Shown: positions 51,047 to 60,125 of the stretch, piece after piece
Layout: each line of letters starts with the position of its first letter
How positions within the stretch are numbered: the stretch's first letter is position 1
DNA from: Thiosymbion sp942492625
Lineage (GTDB): Bacteria > Pseudomonadota > Gammaproteobacteria > Chromatiales > Chromatiaceae
Reading direction: 5' to 3'
Assembly: GCA_942492625.1 (NCBI GenBank)
Contig: CALOFM010000010.1
Coordinates: 62,001 to 126,000 of the forward strand
DNA length: 64,000 nucleotides
The notes under the pieces: generated by a model
Database searches by the model: none
What the model was told of the DNA's origin: nothing
The model's input: only the letters and a program-made list of their open reading frames with translations
Translations under genes and position numbers: made by a program

Positions 51047-54000
51047 ATGATCGAATACTTCGCCCGCCACCCAACCGCGGCCAATCTCCTGATGCTGATG
51101 TTCCTCGCCCTGGGCATCACGAGCCTGCCGACCCTCAAGCGCGAGACCTTTCCCGACTTCACCCCCGGAGAGGTGGAGATCCGTGTCCCCTACCCCGGCG
51201 CCTCCGCCGAAGACGTGGAAGACGCCGTCTGCCGCCGGGTCGAGGACGCACTGGACGGCATCAGCGACCTCTACGAGATGCGCTGCGAGGCCCGCGAGAG
51301 CCTGGCGGTAGCCGTCGCCGAGATGATCGAGGGGTCGGACTTCGCCCGTTTCATGGACGACGTCAAGACAGAAGTCGAGGCCATCGACAGCTTTCCGGAC
51401 GACGTGGAGCTGCCGGTGATCCAGCAGCTCGGGCGCACCGACCGGGTGGTCTCCATCGCCATTACCGGCCCCATGTCGGACCGGGACCTCAAGCACTATG
51501 CGGAGGACGTCAAGGAGCGCCTGCGGCGCCTGCCCCAAGTCTCACAGGTTGCGGTGACGGGCTTCTCGGACAGTCAGCTCCGGGTCCTGGCGTCCCGCGA
51601 GACCCTGCTCGCCTTCGGCGTGAGCATGGGCGATCTCGCCAATGCCATCGCTCGCCAGAGCCTGGATCTGCCGGCCGGAAGCGTCGAGACCCGGGACCAG
51701 GAGATCCTGGTGCGCTTCACCGACCAACGCCGCAGCGTCCGGGAGCTCGAGGACTTGGTAGTCGTTGGCGGCCCGCAAGGCGGTGAGGTGCGGCTCGGGG
51801 ACGTGGCGATCGTCCGCGACGTGTTCGAGCTGGAAGAGTCACGCATCGAGCTCGGGGACCGGCGCGCCGCAGTGCTGGAGGTCACCAAGACCAAGCAGCA
51901 GGACACGCTGCGGGTCATGGACGCGGTGCAGGAGTTTCTGGCACGCGAGCGCGCCGCAGCACCCGGAGGCGTGGAGATGACCCTGACCCGCAACGTCTCC
52001 TCAATCGTCAGCGACCGCCTCCAGCTCCTGGCCACCAACGGGCTGCAGGGCTTGGTGCTGGTGTTCCTGGTCATGACCCTGTTCTTTCGCCTGCGCTTCG
52101 CCTTCTGGGTCGCCATGGGCCTGCCGGTGGCCTTTCTCGGTGGCCTGTTCTTCATGTCGGCGATGGGGCTCTCGATCAACATGATCAGCATGGTGGCCCT
52201 GCTGATCGCCTTGGGCCTCATCATGGACGACGCCATCGTCATCGCCGAGAACATCGCCACCAGGCTGCGCGAAGGCCGGGACGCCATGAGCGCCGCCATC
52301 GAGGGAACCAAGCAGGTGGCCCCTGGGGTCGTCGCCTCCTTCCTCACCACGGTGGCGGTGTTCGGCCCCCTGGCCTTCCTGGCCGGGGATATGGGCAAAG
52401 TGCTGCGGGTGCTGCCCATGGTGTTGATCCTGGTGTTGGCGGTGAGCCTGGTCGAGGCATTCTGGATCCTTCCCAGCCACCTGGGCCACGCCCTCGCCCA
52501 TCACGAGCACGACATCGAAAGCCGCTTCCGCGAGCGCTTCGAGCGCGGTCTGGACTGGGTGCGGCAGCGCCTCGTCGGCCGTGCAGTGGACGGCGTGATC
52601 GCAGGCCGTTATCTGTTCCTGGGGGCTATCGCCGCCCTGTTTCTGATCTCCGTAGGGATGCTCGCCGGGGGCGTGCTCAAGTTCCGCGCCTTTCCCGACG
52701 TGGAGGGGGACGTCATCGAGGCCCGCCTGCTGCTGCCCCAGGGGACCCCGCTGGAGCGCACGACACGAGAGGTGGAGCGCCTGAAGGCCGCGCTGCATCG
52801 GGTGGACGAGGAGTTTTCCGCGCTGCAACCGCAGGGCGAGCGGCTGGTCCAACAGGTCAGCGTGAGCTACAACAGCAACGCGGATGCCTTCGAGACCGGC
52901 ACCCACGTGGCCACGGTCACCGCGGACCTGCTCACCGCCGAGCGCCGCCGGGGCACCATGAACGCCTTCGTCAACCGCTGGAGGGAGCTCACGGGGGCAG
53001 TTCCCGACGTCATCAGCCTCACTTTCACGGAGCCCACCATCGGACCGGCCGGGCGGGCCATCGACATCCGCCTGATCAGCGAAAACCTGCACGACCTCAA
53101 GACCGCGGCGGTCGCCCTCCAGGATTGGCTCGCCCGCTACGCCGGCGTCCAGGACCTGAACGACGACCTGCGCCCCGGCAAGCCGGAGGCCCTGCTGCGA
53201 CTCAAGGACGGGGCCACCTCGCTGGGGCTCGACGCATCAACCATCGCCCGCCAGCTGCGCGACGCATTTCACGGGGTGACGGCCGAAGAGATCCAGGTCG
53301 GGCGGGAATCCTACGAGATCGACGTGCGGCTGCGGGACAGGGACCGGGCCAGCCTGCGCGACCTCTACAGCTTCCGGATCATCACCACCGCCGGTCACCA
53401 AGTCCCCCTGAGTGCCGTGGTGGACATCCAGGACTCCCGCGGCTTCGCCCGCATCCAGCGCATCGACGGCCGGCGCACCGTGACCGTCCGGGGCGACCTG
53501 GACGACGAGGTCGCCAACGCCGGTGAAATCATCCGCGACACCGGATCGCGCTTCCTGCCGCAACTTCAGGAGCGGTTCCCGGACATCGAGGTGGCCCTGG
53601 AGGGTCAGGCTAAGGAGAGCGCGGCCACCGGTGGCTCCATGCTCCGGGGCTTCGGGCTCGGGCTGTTAGGGATCTTCCTGCTGCTCAGCTTCCAGTTCCG
53701 CTCCTTCCTTGAGCCGTTTGCCGTCATGGCCGCGATCCCCCTGGCCCTGATCGGCGTCATCTGGGGACACCTGCTGATGGGGCTGGAGCTGTCCATGCCC
53801 AGCATGATGGGCTTCGTGTCCTTGTCCGGAATCGTGGTCAACGACTCCATCCTGCTGGTCGCCTTTCTCAAGCTGCGGGTCCAGGAAGGCATGGGGGTCG
53901 CAGATGCAGCCCGCCAAGCCAGCCGCGAGCGCTTTCGCGCAGTCCTGCTCACCTCAATCACCACCATCGCCGGCCTGCTGCCCCTGCTGGCGGAGAAAAG

Positions 54001-54193
54001 CCTGCAGGCCCAGGTGCTCATCCCGCTGGCCACCAGTATCGTCTTCGGCCTGCTGGCCTCTACGGTGCTGGTGCTGTTCGTGGTTCCGGCCTTGTTCAGC
54101 GTCTTCGCCGACCTGCGGATGACCTCCGCGGACAAAATCAGAGAGGAAGATGCAACGTTTTCTAAACAGCCACCGACTCCTGAGACGCCATAA
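51047..54193 (+). CDS. RND efflux transporter permease
   Basis: A 1048-residue inner-membrane pump. TM1 NLLMLMFLALGITSLP, a first periplasmic loop with YPGASAEDVEDAVCRRVEDAL, and TM4 GLIMDDAIVIAENIA, where both proton-relay aspartates are present. The second half has LLSFQFRSFLEPFAVMAAIPLALIGV (in parts), GFVSLSGIVVNDSILLVAF and LLTSITTIAGLLPLL. GAGG lies 10 bases before the ATG. It is distinct in sequence from the pump at 9714. It pairs functionally with the adaptor at 48818 despite the intervening gene. The outer-membrane partner is not here. Confidence 0.92.
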   Translation: MIEYFARHPTAANLLMLMFLALGITSLPTLKRETFPDFTPGEVEIRVPYPGASAEDVEDAVCRRVEDALDGISDLYEMRCEARESLAVAVAEMIEGSDFARFMDDVKTEVEAIDSFPDDVELPVIQQLGRTDRVVSIAITGPMSDRDLKHYAEDVKERLRRLPQVSQVAVTGFSDSQLRVLASRETLLAFGVSMGDLANAIARQSLDLPAGSVETRDQEILVRFTDQRRSVRELEDLVVVGGPQGGEVRLGDVAIVRDVFELEESRIELGDRRAAVLEVTKTKQQDTLRVMDAVQEFLARERAAAPGGVEMTLTRNVSSIVSDRLQLLATNGLQGLVLVFLVMTLFFRLRFAFWVAMGLPVAFLGGLFFMSAMGLSINMISMVALLIALGLIMDDAIVIAENIATRLREGRDAMSAAIEGTKQVAPGVVASFLTTVAVFGPLAFLAGDMGKVLRVLPMVLILVLAVSLVEAFWILPSHLGHALAHHEHDIESRFRERFERGLDWVRQRLVGRAVDGVIAGRYLFLGAIAALFLISVGMLAGGVLKFRAFPDVEGDVIEARLLLPQGTPLERTTREVERLKAALHRVDEEFSALQPQGERLVQQVSVSYNSNADAFETGTHVATVTADLLTAERRRGTMNAFVNRWRELTGAVPDVISLTFTEPTIGPAGRAIDIRLISENLHDLKTAAVALQDWLARYAGVQDLNDDLRPGKPEALLRLKDGATSLGLDASTIARQLRDAFHGVTAEEIQVGRESYEIDVRLRDRDRASLRDLYSFRIITTAGHQVPLSAVVDIQDSRGFARIQRIDGRRTVTVRGDLDDEVANAGEIIRDTGSRFLPQLQERFPDIEVALEGQAKESAATGGSMLRGFGLGLLGIFLLLSFQFRSFLEPFAVMAAIPLALIGVIWGHLLMGLELSMPSMMGFVSLSGIVVNDSILLVAFLKLRVQEGMGVADAARQASRERFRAVLLTSITTIAGLLPLLAEKSLQAQVLIPLATSIVFGLLASTVLVLFVVPALFSVFADLRMTSADKIREEDATFSKQPPTPETP

Positions 54194-55108
54194 TCGGGGG
54201 CATTTGTCAGCGTTCTTTGAAACAGGATATCTAAGGGCGGAAGCCACGAAGCGAGTTACGTCAGCGGCTCGCGGGAGGATGCCGGGCAGGCGGAAAAACC
54301 AAGCGGTTATCTCGTCTATCCGTGTCCGGCGGTTCCGAGCAAAGCGCCCGAACTACGAAAGGGAATTCGGCTGGCGGCTGGCGGCTGGCGGCTGGCGGCT
54401 GGCGGCTGGCGGCTGGCGGCTGGTGAAGCTTATGGCAGCCGAGTCCAGCGCTCACGTCTCCAGGTTACAGATTGATCAGCGCAAACCAACTAACAAACCA
54501 CCGGACGCGGAGATATCCCCGCGATTCTCAGGGACCTGACCGGCTTCTCAACGGCCGTAACGCACTTCGCAGATGTTGCGGAAACGCTGCGGAGATTTCC
54601 ACATTGCCCTTCCAGACGCTCGCCGCCCCCAAGGATTAGACGGAGCTTGGTTCTATTGCCAATAAGTCTCATAGTGCTGCACTCCTGCTGGGATTCTAAA
54701 GCCTGCTTGTAGCTTCAAAGGACTCTATCGTCTTCACAACCCGCGTGATTCCAACCCAGAGCCTGTCCGCATAGTAACACAACAACAACGATATGGCGTT
54801 CAAGCAACAAAAAGCTGAAAACACCTTTTTCGCGCGGCAAATGCATCATTTACACAACAACCCGCGGAAATGAGCCGGGCCTTGCTTTCGTAAGGCGGAC
54901 GTTAGGCAAGTGCATGTCGAGAACAACCGCTGTACCAGCTTGTCGCCGCGCCTTGATCAAAGACTTAGCAAGGAAAGTGCCGATAATAATTTCATCCCTA
55001 ATTTCATAGAGTTGAAGACAACACGGCTCGCGGATACGAGAGAGACAATAAAGAGTATTGACAAACAACTGTCGGGAAACGACGACCAATAGCGACGAAT
55101 TGGAAAAA
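54194..55108. other. Long gene-poor interval with a heptamer array
   Basis: About 915 bases between the RND pump and the queE remnant. It contains the heptamer array at 54369-54424. From about 54430 onward the sequence is clearly more AT-rich than the genes around it. Short frames on both strands near 54850-55092 show no family likeness, though the minus-strand one (79 residues, with YEIRDEIIIGTFLAKSLI) could be a relic. No tRNA or insertion-sequence end was recognised. Confidence 0.55.
54369..54424. repeat. Heptanucleotide tandem repeat, 8 units
   Basis: Seven perfect copies of GGCTGGC head to tail plus an eighth, GGCTGGT. It is intergenic, downstream of the second RND pump. It creates an artificial frame repeating AASRQPP on the minus strand. 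Confidence 0.95.
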
Positions 55109-55749
55109 CTAGCGAATCCCCGACACTTTATGGGTCTGCAGGCTGAGCCGCCAACCCGGGTGCGACTTGCAGTATTCCACGCACAGCCTGGTATTCTCCT
55201 CGAGCTCCGGACCGTCCTTCGGCTGCAGGAAGAAATCGCCGAAGTCCAGGTGCGCGAAGAGCTCCGGCCTCGCCTGCTCCTGGGGATAAACCAGCTTCAG
55301 CTCGTTTCCCGAGTGAAGGACCAGCTCCGCGCCTTCCTTCGGACTGAAGCAGATTTAGTCCAGACCGGGAGGCGCGGGCCGGGGTCCGTTGGTCTCGACG
55401 GCCACCTCGAACCCGCGGGCGTGAAGCTCCCTTATCAGGTCCGCGTCCAGCTGCAGCAGAGGCTCGCCGCCGGTGCAGACCACGAAAGGACTGACGTCCC
55501 CGCGTAAGTCTTGCGGCCAGGTCGCGGCGATCCTACCGGCCAACTCCATCGCTGTGGGATATTCGCCGCCGTTCTCGCCGTCTTTCCACGAAAGTCGGTG
55601 TCGCAGAACCTGCAAACGGCGCGGGACCTGCCGTGCTCCCGACCACTCCAAAGATTGCACCCGGCAAAGCGGCAAAACACCGCCGTGCGCCCCGTGTTCG
55701 CGCCCTCGCCCTGCAGGGTATAGAAAATTTCCTTTACGCTGTAGGTCAT
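55109..55749 (-). pseudogene. queE: Inactivated queE (7-carboxy-7-deazaguanine synthase)
   Basis: The 5' part reads MTYSVKEIFYTLQGEGANTG, AVFCRFAGCNLWSG and CRFCDTDFRG, which is the QueE start with its radical SAM cysteines. A one-base deletion near 55584-55588 shifts the frame; the reading then continues KDGENGGEYPTAMELAGRI, FVVCTGGEPLLQLDADLI and AVETNGPRPAPPGLD. A TAA at 55355-55357 stands where the family has Trp (GLDWIC). After it the same frame continues ICFSPKEGAELVLHSGNELK, LVYPQEQ, FFLQPKDGP and WRLSLQTHKVSGIR to a final TAG at 55109. Without these two lesions the gene would be full length. QueE makes CDG for queuosine. Confidence 0.88.
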
Positions 55750-55770
55750 GAGCCGGAGAGATACCGTGCG

Positions 55771-56295
55771 TTACTGCACCTGCCCCCGGCACCTGGAAAG
55801 AAGCGGGTCCGTGATCCCGGCCTCGGCGAGTCCCTTCGCCCGCAGCCGGCAGGAGTCGCACCGGCCGCAGGGACGGCCGTCCTCGCAGGGATCGTAGCAG
55901 CTAATGGTGAGGGCATAGTCGTTCACCCCGATGAAGATGTCGCCCGATCCCAACACCTCGGCCCAGGCAAGCGCGAAGGATAGAAAGACGGTGTTTCGCG
56001 CAGGGACGTATGTGACCGGAATCCCCTCGCCCATCGCCTCGAGCTCGCGATCCATCGGCACGCCGATATTGCCTGTCAAGTCCGATGCCCCGAACCGGCG
56101 CAGGTCGATATCCGCGATGACATGCTCGGCAACACCCATGGCGGCCGCCACACTGGCGGCAGACTTCAGCTCCAACTGGTGGCGCTGGCCATAGCGGAAT
56201 GACAGGGCGTAGGGCTCGAACCCTTCGGACCTTGCGATCGCAAGCGTCGTTGTGGAATCCAGCCCGCCGCTCAACAGCACGACCGCCTTTCTCAT
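55771..56295 (-). pseudogene. queC: queC (preQ0 synthase) with an internal deletion
   Basis: The ATG at 56295 gives 174 residues; QueC normally has about 225-230. The ATP pyrophosphatase loop LLSGGLDSTTTLA (7-19), SFRYGQRHQLEL and VPARNTVFLSFALAWAE are intact. Then FIGVN is joined directly to DYALTISCYDPCEDGRPCGRCDSCRLRAKGL (125 onward, in parts), so about 50 residues that normally include GVNALDYSGYPDC and the following helix are missing. The reading frame is kept. The zinc-binding cysteines remain. The lost part lies in the substrate side of the enzyme, so activity is doubtful. It is 21 bases upstream of the broken queE. Confidence 0.82.
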
Positions 56296-56438
56296 GCCTT
56301 CACCTCTGTCTCGACAACTCAGGCGCTGACTTGCAGTATTAGCCAACCGGCACAGGACAAGTCATTCCCGTTCAGCGTTCATTCAGGATTGTAATGCCAA
56401 TATCGCAACCACAAAAATTCACAGGTCGGAGACTTTTG

Positions 56439-56741
56439 ATGCTGCAAACCATTCGAACCCTGACATTCACGCTGGCATTGGCCGCTGCCCCGTCCTTCGC
56501 AGACGATTTCAGCCTACGATCCGCCGTCGGTGGCGGGCTGGGCGGCGCCTTGGGCGGCTTCCTCGGCGCGGAGCTCGGCGGCCGCAGCGCGGCTATCCTG
56601 GGGAGCGGACTTGGAGCCGCAGCCGGAACCGCGGTCGCCACCGATGGATACTCGAAATACTACAATTACGACCGCTACCGCAGACGTGACTGTCCACCGG
56701 GACAGTGGATTGACGGGGCCTGCCGCAGCTACGACAATTGA
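56439..56741 (+). CDS. Small exported glycine-zipper protein
   Basis: A 100-residue protein with signal peptide (LTFTLALAAAPSFADD), a glycine-zipper segment of about 40 residues (GGGLGGALGGFLGAELGG and ILGSGLGAAAGTAVA) and a short polar C-terminus with two cysteines (CPPGQWIDGACRSYDN). GGAG lies 7 bases before the ATG at 56439. Glycine-zipper proteins of this size associate with the outer membrane or periplasm; exact role unknown. Divergent from the queCE remnant and convergent with hisC. Confidence 0.72.
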   Translation: MLQTIRTLTFTLALAAAPSFADDFSLRSAVGGGLGGALGGFLGAELGGRSAAILGSGLGAAAGTAVATDGYSKYYNYDRYRRRDCPPGQWIDGACRSYDN

Positions 56742-56760
56742 CCGGGATTCGGCGTCTCAA

Positions 56761-56792
56761 CCCGGGAGCAGCAATTGAAAGCCGCTCCCGGG
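56761..56792. terminator. Bidirectional hairpin between the glycine-zipper gene and hisC
   Basis: CCCGGGAGC (56761-56769) and GCTCCCGGG (56784-56792) form a perfect 9-bp stem with a 14-base loop, in the 56-base gap between two convergent stop codons. No long T run, so strength is uncertain. Confidence 0.6.
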
Positions 56793-56797
56793 CTGCA

Positions 56798-57874
56798 CTA
56801 AAGCGACGACTTCAAGGCGGAGATAAAGCAGTCGTTCTCCTGCGGCTGCCCGACGGTCACCCGCAGGCAATCTGCGAGAAGTGGGTGGGCGCCATTCAGG
56901 TTCTTGACCAGTACGCCGAGCGCCTTGAGGTTCTGAAAGATATCACCGGCACGTCCGCCCGGCGCCCGCAACAGGATGAAGTTGGCCTCGCTCGGGTAGG
57001 GCAGTATGCCGTCGAATGCGGACAATAGGTCGAACAGACGAGAGCGCTCGCCCCGAATCCGGCGCGTCTGCTCGTCGAGAACGGCCTTGTACCGCAGTGC
57101 GAAGGCGGCACTCGTCTGGGTGAGCACATTGATGTTGTAGGGCAACCTGATCTTGTCGATCTCCGCGAGCCAGTCGCCCGGACCGGCTAGGTACCCGAGC
57201 CGCAGCCCCGCCAAGCCCATCTTGGAGACGGTGCGCATCACTAAAAGGTTCGGCCAGTCGCCGAGGCGCGGCAGAAAGCTCCGGTCGGTGAAGGGGGCAT
57301 AGGCCTCGTCGACGACGACCAAGCCGGGTGCGGCCTCGATGATCCGCTCGACGTCTTCCGAGGAGAACAGATTCCCGGTGGGATTATTCGGGTAGGCGAG
57401 AAAGGTGACGGCCGGCTGCTCGCGGTCGATGGCCTCCAGTATGGCGGGCAAATCCAAGGAGAAATCCTCGCCTCGCAGCGGTACGCCGAGGTACTCCAAC
57501 CCGGCGAACAGGGCGATCATTCGGTACATGACAAAGCCGGGGTCCACCGACAGGACCTTTCGCCCTGGCCTCGCAACGGTCAGTGCCAGCATTTGAATCA
57601 GCTCGTCCGAGCCGTTGCCGAGCAGCAGCCCCGTGTCTTCGCCGATCCCCATCGACTCGCGCAACGCCGCCTGGAGCCCGGTGCCCTGCGGATCGGGATA
57701 GCGGTTGAGCTGCACGTCCCGCAAAGACTCGAGCCACGCACGGCGCAAATCCTCGGGCCAGCCGTATGGATTCTCCATGGCGTCCAGCTTGACAAGGCCT
57801 GTGGCGTCCGGGACGTGGTAGGCATTGAGCGCCCGGATCTCGGGGCGGACAAGGCATTCGATCAGCTTGTTCAT
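56798..57874 (-). CDS. hisC: Histidinol-phosphate aminotransferase
   Basis: A 358-residue PLP enzyme that converts imidazole acetol phosphate to histidinol phosphate using glutamate. Class II aminotransferase features: LDAMENPYGWP, NRYPDPQG, LLGNGSDELIQML, AYPNNPTGNLF, VVVDEAYAPF and the PLP lysine Lys218 in TVSKMGLAGLRLGY. The ATG at 57874 is chosen because the family begins there; the frame stays open to 57952 without likeness. It is the last gene of the mla-murA-his run, 129 bases after hisD, with a hairpin beyond its stop. Confidence 0.94.
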   Translation of the reverse strand: MNKLIECLVRPEIRALNAYHVPDATGLVKLDAMENPYGWPEDLRRAWLESLRDVQLNRYPDPQGTGLQAALRESMGIGEDTGLLLGNGSDELIQMLALTVARPGRKVLSVDPGFVMYRMIALFAGLEYLGVPLRGEDFSLDLPAILEAIDREQPAVTFLAYPNNPTGNLFSSEDVERIIEAAPGLVVVDEAYAPFTDRSFLPRLGDWPNLLVMRTVSKMGLAGLRLGYLAGPGDWLAEIDKIRLPYNINVLTQTSAAFALRYKAVLDEQTRRIRGERSRLFDLLSAFDGILPYPSEANFILLRAPGGRAGDIFQNLKALGVLVKNLNGAHPLLADCLRVTVGQPQENDCFISALKSSL

Positions 57875-57931
57875 AGAAAAAACGTATTTCGAGCCAAAAT
57901 CCGAGGAGCCTGTCTGGGTTGCGCGCTCAAC

Positions 57932-57998
57932 GCCAGGGAGCACGAAGGCCACGAAGAAATGCCACCGATTCCTTCGCGCGCTGGATGTTCTTGGTGGT
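57932..57998. repeat. Degenerate intergenic repeat arms between hisD and hisC
   Basis: GCCAGGGAGCACGAAGGCC and ACGAAGAAATG are followed, in opposite sense, by CCTTCGCGCGCTGG and TTCTTGGTGG. The pattern of GAAG/CACGAAG units and partial inversion resembles the repeat pair at 34705-34835. Confidence 0.45.
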
Positions 57999-58003
57999 TG
58001 TCT

Positions 58004-59311
58004 TCAATCGTTGCGGCTATCCCGATACTCCGCCGAACGGGCGTGGGCGGTCAGTCCCTCTCCGCGCGCCAGCACGGAGGCTGTCCGCGACAGGACCGCC
58101 GCACCCTCGGCGGAGGCCATGATCAGGCTCGATCGCTTCTGGAAATCGTAGACCCCCAGCGGTGAGGAGAAGCGAGCGGTGCGCGAGGTCGGGAGCACGT
58201 GATTGGGCCCGGCGCAGTAATCACCCAGTGCCTCGGCGGTGTAGCGCCCCATGAAGATAGCCCCGGCGTGGCGGATCTTGGGCAACAGGGCCTGAGGATC
58301 TTCCACCGAGAGCTCCAGGTGCTCCGGTGCCACATGGTTGGCAACATTCGCCGCCTCGTCCAGGTCCCGTACCTGGATCAGGGCACCGCGCTCGCGCAGG
58401 GCCGCAGCGATGATCGCCTGGCGCTCCATGGTCGGCAACAGCCGACCGATGGAGGCGGTGACACTGTCGAGAAACGCCCCATCCCAGGACACCAGGATGG
58501 ACTGGGCGTCCTCGTCGTGCTCGGCCTGGGAAAAGAGGTCCATGGCGATCCAGTCCGGATCCGTACCACCGTCGCACAGCACCAGGATCTCCGAGGGACC
58601 GGCGACCATGTCGATGCCAACTTGGCCGAAGACCGCGCGCTTAGCGGTCGCGACATAAATATTCCCCGGTCCGACGATCTTGTCCACCCCGGGCACAAGC
58701 TGCGTGCCATAGGCCAGGGCCGCCACCGCCTGGGCACCGCCCACTGCGAAAACCCGGTCCACGCCGGCGATGTGCGCTGCCCCCAGCACCAGATCGTTGA
58801 CCTCTCCTGCAGGTGTCGGGACCACCATGATCAGCTCGGGCACTTCGGCCACCTTGGCCGGGATGGCGTTCATGAGCACCGAGGATGGATAGGCCGCCTT
58901 GCCACCGGGGACGTAGAGACCCACCCGATCCAGCGGCGTCGCCTTCTGACCCAGCAGGGTGCCGTCGGCCTCGCGGAAGCTCCAGTCCGCGATCTTTTGA
59001 TGCTCGGCGTAGTCGCGAACGCGCTTGGCCGCATGCTCCAACGCCTCGCGCTGGGCTGCCGTTATGGCTTTCCATGCCTGCTCGAGCCTGCTATTCGGTA
59101 CCTCCAGATCCGCGGCCGACTGCGGCTCCCAGCGATCGAAGCGCCGGGTGAAATCCAAAAGGGCCTCATCTTTGTCCTGACGAACGGCGTCGATGATCTC
59201 ATCGACTCTTTCCCGAACCTCGGCGTCGGAAACCGACTCCCAGGCCAACAGCGCGTCGAGACGGCGCTCGAAGTCTGCATCAGCGGTGGACAATCGGGTG
59301 ATGTCTGCCAT
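58004..59311 (-). CDS. hisD: Histidinol dehydrogenase
   Basis: A 435-residue zinc enzyme that oxidises histidinol to histidine in two NAD-dependent steps. Family blocks: PLDRVGLYVPGGKAAYPSSVLM, GVDRVFAVGGAQAVAALAYGT, VDKIVGPGNIYVATAKR, DMVAGPSEILVLCD, SQAEHDEDAQSIL with the His ligand, APEHLELS and GDYCAGPNHVLPTSRTARF. The ATG at 59311 gives the usual N-terminus and length. It lies 131 bases after hisG in the same direction. Confidence 0.96.
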   Translation of the reverse strand: MADITRLSTADADFERRLDALLAWESVSDAEVRERVDEIIDAVRQDKDEALLDFTRRFDRWEPQSAADLEVPNSRLEQAWKAITAAQREALEHAAKRVRDYAEHQKIADWSFREADGTLLGQKATPLDRVGLYVPGGKAAYPSSVLMNAIPAKVAEVPELIMVVPTPAGEVNDLVLGAAHIAGVDRVFAVGGAQAVAALAYGTQLVPGVDKIVGPGNIYVATAKRAVFGQVGIDMVAGPSEILVLCDGGTDPDWIAMDLFSQAEHDEDAQSILVSWDGAFLDSVTASIGRLLPTMERQAIIAAALRERGALIQVRDLDEAANVANHVAPEHLELSVEDPQALLPKIRHAGAIFMGRYTAEALGDYCAGPNHVLPTSRTARFSSPLGVYDFQKRSSLIMASAEGAAVLSRTASVLARGEGLTAHARSAEYRDSRND

Positions 59312-59442
59312 GGGTAAACCCTAATCTGCTCCAAACCGAGGCTTCTCGCGCCAGGCCCGAAGACCGCCGAGATAACCCTTTGCGTCTGCACGCCCTGCGC
59401 GAACGTTTTGCGCCGGAAAAGGCATTAGGGACGTCCAAAGAA

Positions 59443-60096
59443 TCAGGCGGCTTCGGCCTGCGCCTCGACCGCGCCGCGTAAGGCCGCCAGCAGGGCCATC
59501 ACGGACGAGTGCTTCATCTTCCAGGCGGCCTTGTTGACCACCAGACGGGAGCTTATGTCGGCGATGTGCTCCAGGGGCACCAACCCGTTGGCCTTGAGGG
59601 TGTTTCCGCTCTCCACCAAGTCCACGATCAGGTCCGACAGCCCTACAAGGGGGGCCAGCTCCATGGAGCCGTAGAGCTTGATGACCTCCACCTGCTGCCC
59701 CTTGGCAGCGAAGTGGCGCTCGGCACTATGCACGTACTTGGATGCGATCCGCAAGCGATCGCGTCTCAGGTCCGCATCCGGGACTCCCGCCACCATCATC
59801 CGGCAGCGAGCAATGCGCAGATCCAGCGGCTCGTACAGGCCCGCACCGCCGTGCTCCATGAGCACGTCCTTTCCCGCCACGCCCAGGTCCGCGGCGCCGT
59901 ACTGCACGTACGTAGGCACGTCGCTGGCGCGGATGATCACCAGCTTCACCCGTGGCTGGTTCGTCTCCAGGATCAGCTTGCGGCTGGTCTCGGGATCGTC
60001 CCGCGGCTCTATGCCCGCATGAGTCAGCAAGGGCATGGTCTGTTTGAAGATGCGCCCCTTTGACAGGGCGATGGTCAGCGAGTCGGTGAATTCCAT
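59443..60096 (-). CDS. hisG: ATP phosphoribosyltransferase, short form
   Basis: A 217-residue catalytic subunit of the first enzyme in histidine synthesis: LTIALSKGRIFKQTMPLL, IIRASDVPTYVQYGAADLGVAGKDVL (in parts), IASKYVHSAERHF, LYGSMELAPLVGLSDLIVDLVESGNTLKANGL (in parts). It lacks the C-terminal regulatory domain, so it belongs to the short HisG type that needs HisZ, which is not in this window. ATG 60096 fits the family; 60129 is an upstream alternative. It starts 29 bases after murA. Confidence 0.95.
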   Translation of the reverse strand: MEFTDSLTIALSKGRIFKQTMPLLTHAGIEPRDDPETSRKLILETNQPRVKLVIIRASDVPTYVQYGAADLGVAGKDVLMEHGGAGLYEPLDLRIARCRMMVAGVPDADLRRDRLRIASKYVHSAERHFAAKGQQVEVIKLYGSMELAPLVGLSDLIVDLVESGNTLKANGLVPLEHIADISSRLVVNKAAWKMKHSSVMALLAALRGAVEAQAEAA

Positions 60097-60125
60097 GTAA
60101 CTTCTTCCAACAAGCCCCGGCAATC

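Noticed and set aside
54261..54455. Minus-strand frame with repeated AASRQPP units.
   Set aside because: It is only the translation of the heptamer tandem repeat.
54850..55092. Short frames on both strands (60 and 79 residues) in an AT-richer stretch, possibly a mobile-element relic.
   Set aside because: No transposase motif, terminal repeat or ribosome-binding site could be identified.
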